This document shows, piece by piece, positions 34,961-46,817 of a stretch of 64,000 nt of DNA. Source of the DNA: JAKJGV01 sp964617565. GTDB lineage: Bacteria > Verrucomicrobiota > Kiritimatiellia > CAIQIC01 > JAGNIJ01. Position numbers and translations under genes: made by a program. The stretch spans positions 1 to 64,000 of the forward strand of contig CAZTYH010000004.1 of NCBI GenBank assembly GCA_964617565.1, in the 5' to 3' direction. The notes beneath the pieces are model-generated. The model saw only the letters and a list, made by a program, of their open reading frames with translations, ran no database searches and was not told the origin of the DNA. Position 1 is the stretch's first letter. Each line of letters opens with the position of its first letter.

Positions 34961-36565
34961 TCAGCGCTTCATGGCTTCGGGCCGGAAAAAAGTTCGGCCG
35001 GCGCGTTTTCGCTCGATGCCCATGCAGATCAAAAAGGCCATGGCGGTCAGCGCGCATAGCCGGGCAAATAAATCACCGTGGCGCGTATAGAATGTAAGCG
35101 GCATGTCTTGGCCCGGAACCTCAACAGAGGTGAAGCGAAATCCCGCAATGAACGTGTCGCCAAACCCGTCGTCGAGCACGTCGTACACACGGCCACGCCG
35201 GTCAATCGCGCACGACACACCGGTGTTGGCCGCGCGAACCGCCGGCACACCGTTCTCCACGCACCGGAATACACAATGCATCATGTGCTGTAACGGCTCC
35301 ACGTGCGCGTCGAACCATCCGTCGTCGGTCTGGTTCACAAGCAGGCGCGCGCCGTTTCTCACCGACTCGCGCGCCAGCGAGCTCACCGTGTCCTCGAAGC
35401 AGATCAGCACCGAAAACGAAACGTCCGGCCGTTCCAAACGGAAGACCGAGCTGCTGCTGCCCGGCGTGAAGCTCTCGGTGATCGGCGTAATCGCGCGCAG
35501 CCACGGCATGATGCCCTGCAGCGGAACATACTCGCCGAACATCACGAGGTGGCGCTTGTCGTATCCCTTCACAACAATCCCGTTCGTGTCCACGAGGAAC
35601 GAGCTGTTGAAGTAGCGAGGGCCTTCATCGGTCCATTCGGTATCAATGGACCCTGTCAAAATGGGCACGCCGCGGGAAGCCAGCGCGGCCACCATGTCGT
35701 AACTCGCCTGGCTTGTGCGCAGTTCGTCCGGAATCGCCGTTTCCGGCCAGATGAGCAGGTCCGGCGTGCCGGCTCGAAGCGCCGTCGTCGAAAAGTGCTC
35801 GAGCCGCTCGCGGATCACGTCATGCTGTTCCGGCATGTAGTACCAGGCGATCGGAATCAGCGGCTGCACGATGGCCACGCGCAAGCTCTCCGTCGGGACA
35901 TGCTCCATGCGAACGGAACGCCATCCTTGAACCACGGCCACGACGACCGCGAGAAATCCCAACATGAGTTCCGGATGCGCGCGGCGGCTCCAGCGATCGC
36001 GCGTTTCCACGTAACGCAGCAGCGTCAGCGCGATCGCCATGTTGATCCAGACAACGAGTGCCGATACCGCATAAACACCGCCCCAGCGAGCTACCTGAAT
36101 GATGGGGATATTGCGATATTGGCTCACGCCAAGCTGGTTCCATGGGAAGCCGGTAAACAAAATCGAACGCAGATACTCAAACCCAATCCAAACCGCGACC
36201 CCGAGAAGCATCTGCCCGATATTAGTGAAACTGCCTCCACTCCCCCAACGCTTCATCCCGTATGCCGCAACCCAGGCAAAAGGGATCATGTAGAAAGAGC
36301 AATACAGCGCCAGGCCAATCCAGCCCGGCCGTGTAACATATCTCAGCCATGCAATCGAAGGAATCCAGAACGCGGCGCCCGCAAGGAACCCCAGCATGGC
36401 CGCACGGCGCAGCGATACGCCGCGAACGCCGAGCACCAGGGGAATCAACGCAATCCACGCGGCATCCTGCCATCCGAGCGGAGGAAATGCAGCAAAGAGC
36501 AGAAGGCCGGACAAAACAGCAGCGCCCCAGGGAAGAACAGCCACAAACCTGTCACGCACATTCAT
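34961..36565 (-). CDS. lnt: Apolipoprotein N-acyltransferase
   Basis: Inner-membrane enzyme completing lipoprotein maturation. 534 residues from ATG 36565. About six to eight N-terminal membrane helices, then the periplasmic nitrilase-like domain with the Glu (LIWPETAIP), Lys (GYDKRHLVMFGEYVP) and Cys (SVLICFED) triad, then a final helix. The upstream frame to 36814 lies within the secA 3' end and is not used. The enzyme implies a Gram-negative envelope with lipoproteins. Follows secA on the same strand. Confidence 0.94.
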   Translation of the reverse strand: MNVRDRFVAVLPWGAAVLSGLLLFAAFPPLGWQDAAWIALIPLVLGVRGVSLRRAAMLGFLAGAAFWIPSIAWLRYVTRPGWIGLALYCSFYMIPFAWVAAYGMKRWGSGGSFTNIGQMLLGVAVWIGFEYLRSILFTGFPWNQLGVSQYRNIPIIQVARWGGVYAVSALVVWINMAIALTLLRYVETRDRWSRRAHPELMLGFLAVVVAVVQGWRSVRMEHVPTESLRVAIVQPLIPIAWYYMPEQHDVIRERLEHFSTTALRAGTPDLLIWPETAIPDELRTSQASYDMVAALASRGVPILTGSIDTEWTDEGPRYFNSSFLVDTNGIVVKGYDKRHLVMFGEYVPLQGIMPWLRAITPITESFTPGSSSSVFRLERPDVSFSVLICFEDTVSSLARESVRNGARLLVNQTDDGWFDAHVEPLQHMMHCVFRCVENGVPAVRAANTGVSCAIDRRGRVYDVLDDGFGDTFIAGFRFTSVEVPGQDMPLTFYTRHGDLFARLCALTAMAFLICMGIERKRAGRTFFRPEAMKR

Positions 36566-36611
36566 GTCCTGTATTTTTCTCCCTCTGGAAGAGGGCCGGA
36601 GCGAGGGTTGA

Positions 36612-39647
<3,036 letters not shown>

Positions 39648-39690
39648 GTATTGCTCCGGCCATTAAATTGTGTCAGACGGCTTGGGGAAT

Positions 39691-39792
39691 TGGGGTGATG
39701 GAGTATTGGAGTACTGGAGTATCGTCGGAAAACAAAAAATAATCGGCATTTTCACCCCATCACTCCACTACGCCAACACTCCATTACTCCTC
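39691..39792. repeat. Inverted arrays of family III 8-9 base units upstream of secA
   Basis: Left arm 39691-39724 has TGGAGTATTGGAGTACTGGA-type tandem units. The right arm 39752-39792 has the inverse (CACTCCACTACGCC, ACACTCCATTACTCC). The arms can pair imperfectly into a long hairpin around an A-rich loop. The rest of the 290-base stretch between secA and kamA shows no gene. Confidence 0.55.
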
Positions 39793-39921
39793 CCTCTCCT
39801 ATTTCTTAAAGAGGCGTGTAGAGTAGGCCCAGATCGTTCATTTGGCAAGAAAAGGGAAAAAAGATGGTTTCGAGGTTCGGGAGGCGAGACACGAATTTCG
39901 GGGAACAATCAATGATGCAGT

Positions 39922-39951
39922 AACTTCGATGTTGAATGTTCAACATTCTCT
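39922..39951 (-). repeat. Dispersed repeat family II, 3' end of the KamA-type gene
   Basis: Minus strand GAATGTTGAACATTC followed by AACATCGAAG, a near-perfect palindrome. The TGA inside it (39942-39940) is the stop codon of the gene. Confidence 0.7.
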
Positions 39952-41058
39952 ATACCGATACTTTTTCCCCCGATAATTCCGCAACACCAGTTCATCCCCT
40001 TCCCTGCCCACGACGTAATTCGGCGAAAGCGGCACTTTACCCCCGCCGCCCGGCGCGTCGAGCATGAACGTTGGAACGGCGTATCCTGTCGTATGGCCGT
40101 GCAAGCTGCGGATTAATTCCGTTCCCGTCGCAACCGGCGTGCGGAAGTGTGAAGATCCAAAGATCGCATCGCATTGATGCAGGTAGTATGGCTTCACGCG
40201 GAAGCGGAGCAACCCCAGCATCAGCTTCTTCATCGTCTCTGCATCGTCGTTCACGCCTTTGAGCAGCACCGTCTGACTGCACATCGGAATGCCTGCATCC
40301 GCCAGTCTCTCGCAGGCCGCGCCGACCTCGGGCGTCAGTTCGTCGGGATGCGTGAAGTGTACGCTCAGCCAGAGCGGATGATACTTCCGCAGCATGCGCA
40401 CCAGTTTCGGCGTGATACGCTGCGGCAGAACGGCAGGCACTTTCGTGCTGAAGCGAATAATTTCAACATGTGAAATCGCGCGCAACCGGCAAAGCAACCC
40501 ATCCAGCTTTTCATCGGACAGGATCAGCGGCTCGCCGCCGGAGATCAGCACGTCGCGCACCTCCGGCGTCGCCGCGATGTAATCAATGGCCTTCTGCCAA
40601 CGCACGCGATCGGATGCTTTTCCTCGCCGGCCTACCATCCTCGCGCGTGTACAATAGCGGCAGTAAACGGCGCACTGATCGCTCACGAGAAACAATACCT
40701 TGTCCGGATACGTATGCACGAGACCGGGTACCGGCATGCGCTTCTCTTCGCCGAGCGGGTCCAGGAACTCGCCCCTCGATTTAACAAACTCGGCCCGCGA
40801 AGGAACGAGCGTCCGGCGCAGCGGTTGAGACGGATCGGCCGGATCGAGCAGTGATGCATAATAAGGCGTGATGGCGAGAGGCAATCGCGCACCTAGCGTT
40901 CGCACGGCGGATCGCTCGTCGCCCGTCAGGCGCAGAAGTTTTTCCAACCCGGCGAGGTCACGAACGCGATTCCGCAATTGCCACCGCCAATCGTTCCAGT
41001 GTTTTCCGGAAATCTTTCTTCGAAGCTCGGGGTTCAATGTTCGATGTTCAATGTTCAC
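39940..41058 (-). CDS. KamA-family radical SAM aminomutase (lysine 2,3-aminomutase / EpmB-like)
   Basis: 372 residues. The radical SAM cluster motif CAVYCRYC is in SDQCAVYCRYCTRARMV, with the GGEP motif (ISGGEPL) and the PLP-lysine region near the C-terminus (FMLDAPGGGGKVPLSPNY). The family includes lysine and glutamate 2,3-aminomutases and EpmB; the substrate cannot be assigned, and no epmA or efp is nearby. The GTG at 41058 overlaps the lhgO stop, with GGAAG nearby. Its first dozen codons and its stop codon come from repeat family II. Confidence 0.88.
   Translation of the reverse strand: MNIEHRTLNPELRRKISGKHWNDWRWQLRNRVRDLAGLEKLLRLTGDERSAVRTLGARLPLAITPYYASLLDPADPSQPLRRTLVPSRAEFVKSRGEFLDPLGEEKRMPVPGLVHTYPDKVLFLVSDQCAVYCRYCTRARMVGRRGKASDRVRWQKAIDYIAATPEVRDVLISGGEPLILSDEKLDGLLCRLRAISHVEIIRFSTKVPAVLPQRITPKLVRMLRKYHPLWLSVHFTHPDELTPEVGAACERLADAGIPMCSQTVLLKGVNDDAETMKKLMLGLLRFRVKPYYLHQCDAIFGSSHFRTPVATGTELIRSLHGHTTGYAVPTFMLDAPGGGGKVPLSPNYVVGREGDELVLRNYRGKKYRYREC
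41031..41057 (-). repeat. Dispersed repeat family II, lhgO-kamA junction
   Basis: Minus strand direct units GAACATTGA, ACATCGAACATTGAA. The first TGA (41050-41048) ends lhgO; the same bases in another frame encode the start of the KamA-type protein. Confidence 0.75.
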
Positions 41059-42256
41059 AGAAATTCTCTTCCGCCAACTCCGCGATCTTCTGTCCGATAC
41101 TGATCGAAGCCGTCGCGGCGGGCGACGGAGCGTTCAGCACATGAATCATGCGTTCCGCCTCGACGATCCGGAAATCGTCAATCAAAGCGCCATCGGGCCC
41201 CACCGCCTGCGCCCGCACTCCGGCGCCGCCGGGCTTCAAATCATCCAACTCAAGATCGGGAAGCATTTTCTGAAGGGCCGCAAGAAACGCGCGCTTGAAG
41301 AAGGACCGGTAAAATTCGCCCATGCCCATTTTCCAATGCCTGGAAAAAAGCCGCAGCGCGCCGGGATACGTGAACGTTTCAAACGAATCCTTGAATGAGA
41401 AACTCGTCTTCGTGTATCCCTCGCGCTTGAAAGCGAGAACGGCATTCGGTCCTGCCTCCACGCCGCCGCCGATCATCCGCGTAAAGTGCACACCCAGGAA
41501 GGGAAACGCGGGGTCCGGCACGGGATAAACGAGGTTGCGGACCAGTCCCTGTTTCTCCGGAACCAGCTCGTAATATTCTCCGCGGAACGGAATGATGCGC
41601 ACGCCGGGTTCCACTCCACACAGGCGGGCAACGCGGTCGGACTGGAGCCCCGCGCAATTGACAAGGTTCTTTGCGCGGACTTCCCCGCTCGAGGTCTCCA
41701 CGACGAGCCCGCCGGTCTCTCGATGTAACCCGCTCACGCGGCAGCCGGTGCGAATCTCGCCGCCCTTTTCTCGCACAAGGCGGGCATAAGCCTGCGTGAC
41801 TTCCGTGTAATCCACGATGCCGGTCTGCGGCACACGCAACCCTGCAACACCTCTAATGCAAGGTTCGTATTCGCGGATTTCCTCGCCGGTCAGGCGCTCG
41901 AGACCTTCCAGTCCATTTGCCGTGCCGCGTTCCTCCAGTTGTGCCAGACGCGGCAATTCATCCGCAGTGCTCGCAACAACGATCTTTCCGCACCGCTCAT
42001 GCCGAATGCCCTGATCCGCGCAAAAACGATACAGGGCTTCCCGGCCCGCCGTGCAATTGGCCGCTTTCAGCGACCCCGGCTTGTAATAGAGTCCCGAGTG
42101 AATGACTCCGCTATTATGCCCCGTTTGATGCGCGGCCATTTCATTTTCCGCTTCCAGCAAAAGGACAGAGCGACCGGGCCTGGTCATGAGCGCCATGGCC
42201 GTTGCTGTTCCGACAATCCCCCCGCCCACAATGACAATATCGCAAGAAACGCTCAT
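41048..42256 (-). CDS. lhgO: FAD-dependent L-2-hydroxyglutarate oxidase family protein
   Basis: About 402 residues from ATG 42256 (GAGG upstream); the frame to 42427 is not needed. The N-terminal dinucleotide motif DIVIVGGGIVGTATA, HQTGHNSGVIHSGLYY and NCAGLQSDRVA match LhgO/DAO-type oxidases, which oxidise L-2-hydroxyglutarate using quinone or oxygen. In the middle of the protein a family IV palindrome encodes SRHWKMGMG-like residues. The Glu-His end and stop codon are from a family II repeat. Gene symbol by family only; substrate not proven. Confidence 0.87.
   Translation of the reverse strand: MSVSCDIVIVGGGIVGTATAMALMTRPGRSVLLLEAENEMAAHQTGHNSGVIHSGLYYKPGSLKAANCTAGREALYRFCADQGIRHERCGKIVVASTADELPRLAQLEERGTANGLEGLERLTGEEIREYEPCIRGVAGLRVPQTGIVDYTEVTQAYARLVREKGGEIRTGCRVSGLHRETGGLVVETSSGEVRAKNLVNCAGLQSDRVARLCGVEPGVRIIPFRGEYYELVPEKQGLVRNLVYPVPDPAFPFLGVHFTRMIGGGVEAGPNAVLAFKREGYTKTSFSFKDSFETFTYPGALRLFSRHWKMGMGEFYRSFFKRAFLAALQKMLPDLELDDLKPGGAGVRAQAVGPDGALIDDFRIVEAERMIHVLNAPSPAATASISIGQKIAELAEENFCEH
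41328..41350 (-). repeat. Palindromic family IV unit inside lhgO
   Basis: TTTTCCAATGCCTGGAAAA on the plus strand, arms of seven bases (TTTTCCA/TGGAAAA). Frame is preserved in the coding strand. Confidence 0.8.
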
Positions 42257-42337
42257 AAAAAAACCGCCTCTGAACAAGTGCCCTCGTTTTCTACACGGAA
42301 CCCGGCCCACGCGCAACGCGTATGTGAGAATCCTTTG

Positions 42338-42365
42338 TTGCCAATTGAAGCGATGTGCGTACACT
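42338..42365 (+). promoter_or_regulatory. Promoter of the second kinase gene (leaderless type)
   Basis: TTGCCA (42338-42343), 16-base spacer, TACACT (42360-42365), then seven bases to the ATG at 42373. There is no ribosome-binding site. Confidence 0.55.
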
Positions 42366-42372
42366 CTGCGGC

Positions 42373-43575
42373 ATGAATTCAAGGCGTAAGCAGTTCGAAA
42401 CCACGAAAATCGAGCATTTCGGCACAACCGTTGTGCCGCAAACCTCGTCCGTGGAGGACACGCCTTCCGATTCTTTCGGCAAAGGAAGCCGTCAACTCAC
42501 TGCCAATTACCAGGCCATTATCAACGCGCGCGCGATTTACTATCCCGTCGCCTATCGCTTTCTCAAAGAACTCGGACGCGGGCGGCAAGGGATCGTGTTT
42601 CTCGGTCTGCGTCAAGGCGCGCGAGGGTGCGTGACCCAGCACGCTATTAAGCTTTTCGACCCAGGGATCTATCCGAGCGCGAAAAAGTACTGGACCGATA
42701 TGGGGCGCATCGCCGCGCAAACCTCGAAGCTTCAACTCGTGAAAAGCCCGGTCCTTGTATCTCCTGAAATTTACGAGGAAAGCAACGGGATCGGCTACCT
42801 TCAAATGGAAGTGGTGGATGGATGCAGCCTGCGTTATCTGCTGGATGATGAACACCTGGAAAAGGTGCGCAAGCGCAGTTCGGCCGCCGAATGGGCCCGG
42901 TTCACCGATGCCGTTTTCCGGCTGGACGACGGAAAGCTGCGCATTCAACCCGGCGTCGCACTGTACATCATGCGCCAGATTCTCCGTGGGCTCGAAACGC
43001 TGCACGAGATGGGGTTTGTGCACAGCGATGTCAAACCCGCCAACGTGATGATTGATCGCCTCGGATATGTCCGGCTCATTGACTTCGGCCGCGCCGTGCT
43101 GCTTAACGAAAAAGTCACAATTCTTCTCGGCACTCCTCTCTACATGGCACCAGAGACCCATCGTCGCGAGGCAGCGCTTGTCCAGTCGGATATTTACAGC
43201 GTCGGGTTGGTGGGCCTCGAAATGCTGCGCGGCGAACCCTTAATGGATATGAAAGGCCTCACCGAGGCCGACCTGCTAAAATACAAAACCGAGTTACCCG
43301 GCCGCCTGCCCGACTTGTTACCCGATTATGTGCGCCAGAACGCCCAATTCGTCGTGCTCCTGCAACGGTTCCTCGAAGCAGATCCCAAGCGGCGATATCC
43401 AAGCGCCGAGGAGGCGGAAGTGGGAAGCCAGGGGCTTTTACTCGTTCATAAGCAACTTGCCCAACTGGGGAAAGATACTGAATATGGCCGCGAATTGGAG
43501 AATTACCTCGCCAAGCTGATGGATCCGTTACCGGCCCCGCCGGCCGTGAACCATGGGCCATGGTCCCAAGGATAA
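42373..43575 (+). CDS. Hanks-type Ser/Thr protein kinase
   Basis: 400 residues. A 60-residue N-terminal extension precedes a kinase domain with GRGRQGIVFLG loop, catalytic Lys93 (HAIKLF), HSD in place of HRD (217-219, Asp kept), Asn224 and a normal DFG (237-239). GTPLYMAPE marks the activation-loop end. A C-terminal region of about 70 residues is helical. No membrane helix. Unlike the kinase at 12237 it keeps all residues needed for catalysis. Targets are unknown. Confidence 0.9.
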   Translation: MNSRRKQFETTKIEHFGTTVVPQTSSVEDTPSDSFGKGSRQLTANYQAIINARAIYYPVAYRFLKELGRGRQGIVFLGLRQGARGCVTQHAIKLFDPGIYPSAKKYWTDMGRIAAQTSKLQLVKSPVLVSPEIYEESNGIGYLQMEVVDGCSLRYLLDDEHLEKVRKRSSAAEWARFTDAVFRLDDGKLRIQPGVALYIMRQILRGLETLHEMGFVHSDVKPANVMIDRLGYVRLIDFGRAVLLNEKVTILLGTPLYMAPETHRREAALVQSDIYSVGLVGLEMLRGEPLMDMKGLTEADLLKYKTELPGRLPDLLPDYVRQNAQFVVLLQRFLEADPKRRYPSAEEAEVGSQGLLLVHKQLAQLGKDTEYGRELENYLAKLMDPLPAPPAVNHGPWSQG

Positions 43576-43645
43576 AGATTTGCACATCGCCCGAAACTGG
43601 GCATAAATTACGAAACGTCAATAAAAGGAATAAGAAGGAGTGTAG

Positions 43646-44278
43646 ATGAACGTACTGCATGTTTGTGCCAGCCCGAGACCCTTTCAAGAGTCCGTATCCA
43701 AGCAGCTTGCCGCCGCTTTCTTTGCGAAACTGACGGAACTGAACCCGGACATCAATGTAATCAATGTGGATTTATACCAGAACAAACCCCCCTTTCTTTC
43801 ATACGAAGCCTTTCGCGCGTTCTGGCTCCCCATTCAGCAACCCGGCTACCAGCCAACCGGAACAGAACAGAAAGCAACCAGCTATGCTGTCACCCAGGCC
43901 CAGCAGTTCCGCGACAGCGATATCATTGTGCTCTCCATGCCGCTCTGGAATGGCGGCATGCCCGCAATCATGAAAGCATGGATCGAGCAAACCATGGTCC
44001 CGAACCTGGTCTTCACCATCGAGGATGGACAGGTCAAGCCGTCGCACCAGATTCGGAAAGCGATCGTTCTGGCTTCCGCGGGCGTCACCCTGAAAGAGGA
44101 TGACCCGGCTGACGCACTGACACCGCAGGTAATGGCCGCGATGAATTTCGTAGGCGTTCAGGATGTCGCATCGGCGTGGGCGGATGGTCAGGATACGCCC
44201 CAGGCGGAAGATCACATGCTCATGGCCATGGAGGCCGTTGAGGATCTTGCTGAAGAAGTCGCGCAGATGAAATTCTAG
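43646..44278 (+). CDS. FMN-dependent NADH-azoreductase (flavodoxin-like fold)
   Basis: 210 residues. N-terminal VLHVCASPRPFQESVSKQL (FMN phosphate loop), SMPLWNGGMPAIMKAWIEQ (isoalloxazine contact) and LASAGV match AzoR-type quinone/azo reductases. AAGAAGGAG sits before the ATG. The physiological substrate is likely quinones. Followed 30 bases later by a secreted protein gene. Confidence 0.9.
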   Translation: MNVLHVCASPRPFQESVSKQLAAAFFAKLTELNPDINVINVDLYQNKPPFLSYEAFRAFWLPIQQPGYQPTGTEQKATSYAVTQAQQFRDSDIIVLSMPLWNGGMPAIMKAWIEQTMVPNLVFTIEDGQVKPSHQIRKAIVLASAGVTLKEDDPADALTPQVMAAMNFVGVQDVASAWADGQDTPQAEDHMLMAMEAVEDLAEEVAQMKF

Positions 44279-44308
44279 ACCGTTCTTCTGCGCGGCAGGA
44301 GAACTGAC

Positions 44309-44890
44309 TTGAAGACAAACCAGGTTAAGTGGCTGTGCGTTTCGCTGGCGGTCGCTTTTGCCGGCTGTATGGCGGTAAACGCCCAGCCATTGATCAACCC
44401 ATCATTTGAAGATGCTGAAACAGAGCAGGAGAATCGGTGGGGCGATCTGGCCGCGGGATGGAAGCGTTGGGGGAATTGGGTCAATCGTGAAAAACAATGG
44501 ACCCCCACCCGCAGCGGCAACTGCCTGATGGGCTATCATCACTGGCGAATCGAGGAAAACGGAACATCAGGTTTCTACCAGGACGTTCAGGATATCCAGG
44601 AAGGATCGCTTTGTTCTTTTTCCATCTTTGCCTTCATAGACGAAAACACGAACGCCGAGTCCATCGAATTGCGTATTGAACGAATGGGTGGCTTTGAATC
44701 AATCGCTTCCCGCGTTTATCCTCTTTCGGAGATACGACGAAATGGATGGGGGCTGATATCCGTCAGCGGCACGACAAAAGGCGACGGCGCTCGCTTCCTG
44801 GTAATCATCACGCCGAAACAGACGCCCGGAAGACAGGGAGCGATCAAGTTCGACGACGCGGAGTTGCTCGTAGAAGCAGGCGGCGGATGA
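44309..44890 (+). CDS. Small secreted NPSFED jelly-roll protein, copy 1
   Basis: 193 residues from a TTG at 44309 (AGGAG seven bases upstream). Signal peptide LCVSLAVAFAGCMAVNAQ, then LINPSFED, a tryptophan-rich patch, CLMGYHHW, GFYQDV, and IKFDDAELL near the end. It is clearly homologous to the protein at 46818-47381 along its whole length, and distantly to 15004-15540. The fold suggests a carbohydrate-binding module; no catalytic site is seen. The gene pair flanks the protein at 44921-46654. Confidence 0.75.
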   Translation: MKTNQVKWLCVSLAVAFAGCMAVNAQPLINPSFEDAETEQENRWGDLAAGWKRWGNWVNREKQWTPTRSGNCLMGYHHWRIEENGTSGFYQDVQDIQEGSLCSFSIFAFIDENTNAESIELRIERMGGFESIASRVYPLSEIRRNGWGLISVSGTTKGDGARFLVIITPKQTPGRQGAIKFDDAELLVEAGGG

Positions 44891-44920
44891 CCCATTCCGG
44901 CTTCTTTCGGCCATTGTCAG

Positions 44921-46654
44921 TTAAAGAGTCTGTGGATCTTCATAGCCCGCGCCGTAAACTTTTTCCTTGTCCGGTTGCAGGCCCTTGGGCAAACCGACAA
45001 TCTCGATAATACGATCAAGCAATTCATCAAGCCGGTGACCGCACGTCGCCGCAACATTCAGCACCTGGCGTTGATCCTCGTTTATGTCGCCAATGTGCCC
45101 CGCCAAGGTCATGCCCACGGCACAATTAATCGCGGACAACGATTGGCACAACTCCTGCACAATTTCCGCAAGCAGTTCGACCATGGATTGGCGGGACATC
45201 TTCACTTGGGCCTGTTGCGCCTCGTCCAATCCAATCAGGACTTCGTCTTCCTGTTGAAGAACCTTCCCGAAATCTTCGATTCGCTGCTCTGCAACGCTGG
45301 CAACTTCCTGCGCCTTTTGCCCGATCTCCGAAAGCTTGCTGCTCAGCGCGCGCGGATTCGCAACACTTTGCATCATCTCATCAAGCTCGCTCAACAGCAT
45401 CGCCAGCACGCCGACGCTCACCGGATCGGTTCCCGGTCCGCCCCCCTCTCCCGGACCCTTGCCGGAACCTGCCTGCTTTTCGGTCTCGCTTTTGACAACC
45501 AGTTCACGCCAACCTTCGGGAGTTAACCCGGCATCCACCAACCGCTCTTCCAACTCCTCGGACAAAGAGGAATCTTCGTGCGACTTCATATACTTCAGGA
45601 CCCGTTTCTCGGTGTCTTCCAGCGCCTTGCGCTTGCGAACGTAATCCGCCGTCAACGTGTCCACTTCGAGATCGCCGATCATCTCATCCACCGCGCCCGC
45701 AATCGCCTCGTCCAACTCGGGGTCGGCCCCCTGGCTGATCGCGTGAAGCTTGTCGAGGACCGTCTTCTCCAGCATCAACATGATTTTCTTGACGGCGTTT
45801 TTTCCCTTCTTGCTGCGTGCGGACGGATCCTTCACCAACCCCTCGAAGGTGCGGCGCAGGCATCCCACCACGATATCCGCCAGCGATTCGCCCTCGGCTA
45901 TGCCGGTTTGCTGCTGTCGAATCGCTGCCGCTTCCATGATCAGATTAGCGAGCCGATCGGCATCGGTGGAAAGAGCATTGAGATCGTGCGCCACCTGCTC
46001 TGCCGCCACACCGGCATCGCCTTTCAGAAACGCCATAATCTGCTCAACCGCTGCGGCGGCCACCGCCGCGGCTTGCGCCTCTTCCGCGTCTTCCTTCTCA
46101 ACCACCGTCTCCGATTCGGTCACTCTCTCGTACTTGATCCGTTCCGCCTGGATAAACTCCAACTGGTTTTGCTCAAGCTTGTCGGCGAACTCTCCGCTTT
46201 CATCCTCTGCTTTTGCGGAAAGCAAAAGGGTCATAAGCTTGTTGAATTCCGCCTGTGGCATGCCGCGCAGCAGCGAAAAGCCCGTGACTCCGGCCGCCGA
46301 GAGTTTATCGGCGAAAATGTTGATGAAGGGATTCTTCATCTCGATCGGCTTGGCTTCCACCAACAGCTCGCCATCTATTACGCTCAGATTGATGCGGGAT
46401 TGACGCGCAAGAATTGAAGCCAGTGCTTCATAACTTTCGTTCATTCCGCGCGTGGTGATTTTGTGATTCGGACCGTAAAGAGCAGAGTTGTTAATGGTTT
46501 GTCCGGCCATGCGCAGAAAATTGTAAATTTCCTGGGGGTTGACGTTTCCCTCGGCCTCTGCACCGCTCTCGGCCTCGGGACGGGGCTCCATCCCGGCGTC
46601 GTTCTCACCATCCGGAGCGACAGGAACATTTTCCTCTTCGTTGTCCGCAGTCAT
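44921..46654 (-). CDS. Large cytoplasmic protein ending in a degenerate HisKA-like domain
   Basis: 577 residues, acidic, no signal peptide. The N-terminal part (about 40-150) resembles the domain found in front of HD-GYP and cyclase proteins (YGPNHKITTRGMNESYEAL, NLSVIDGELLVEAKPI). The middle is alanine- and glutamate-rich and helical. The last 80 residues resemble a histidine-kinase dimerisation hairpin, VQELCQSLSAI with a second helix DELLDRIIEI, but the phospho-accepting His is Gln (near residue 500) and no ATPase domain follows. It may be a signalling scaffold. Convergent with the NPSFED gene. Confidence 0.65.
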   Translation of the reverse strand: MTADNEEENVPVAPDGENDAGMEPRPEAESGAEAEGNVNPQEIYNFLRMAGQTINNSALYGPNHKITTRGMNESYEALASILARQSRINLSVIDGELLVEAKPIEMKNPFINIFADKLSAAGVTGFSLLRGMPQAEFNKLMTLLLSAKAEDESGEFADKLEQNQLEFIQAERIKYERVTESETVVEKEDAEEAQAAAVAAAAVEQIMAFLKGDAGVAAEQVAHDLNALSTDADRLANLIMEAAAIRQQQTGIAEGESLADIVVGCLRRTFEGLVKDPSARSKKGKNAVKKIMLMLEKTVLDKLHAISQGADPELDEAIAGAVDEMIGDLEVDTLTADYVRKRKALEDTEKRVLKYMKSHEDSSLSEELEERLVDAGLTPEGWRELVVKSETEKQAGSGKGPGEGGGPGTDPVSVGVLAMLLSELDEMMQSVANPRALSSKLSEIGQKAQEVASVAEQRIEDFGKVLQQEDEVLIGLDEAQQAQVKMSRQSMVELLAEIVQELCQSLSAINCAVGMTLAGHIGDINEDQRQVLNVAATCGHRLDELLDRIIEIVGLPKGLQPDKEKVYGAGYEDPQTL

Positions 46655-46769
46655 GCCACCTTCTCCTCCCGATTAAGGGCGCTCTATCACCCCGGATTTC
46701 CATAATACACGGATTAGCACGATACGGGGAGGCTTTTTTTGGCGCATAAAAACCGCCTGAAACAACGAA

Positions 46770-46787
46770 AGCCGCCAAAAGGCGGCT
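46770..46787 (-). terminator. Terminator of the NPSFED copy 2 gene
   Basis: AGCCGCC stem, TTTT loop, GGCGGCT on the minus strand, then TTCGTTGTTT. It lies 30 bases past the stop at 46818. Confidence 0.7.
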
Positions 46788-46817
46788 CTCGTCTCAAGTG
46801 AATAATCTATGGCCTGT

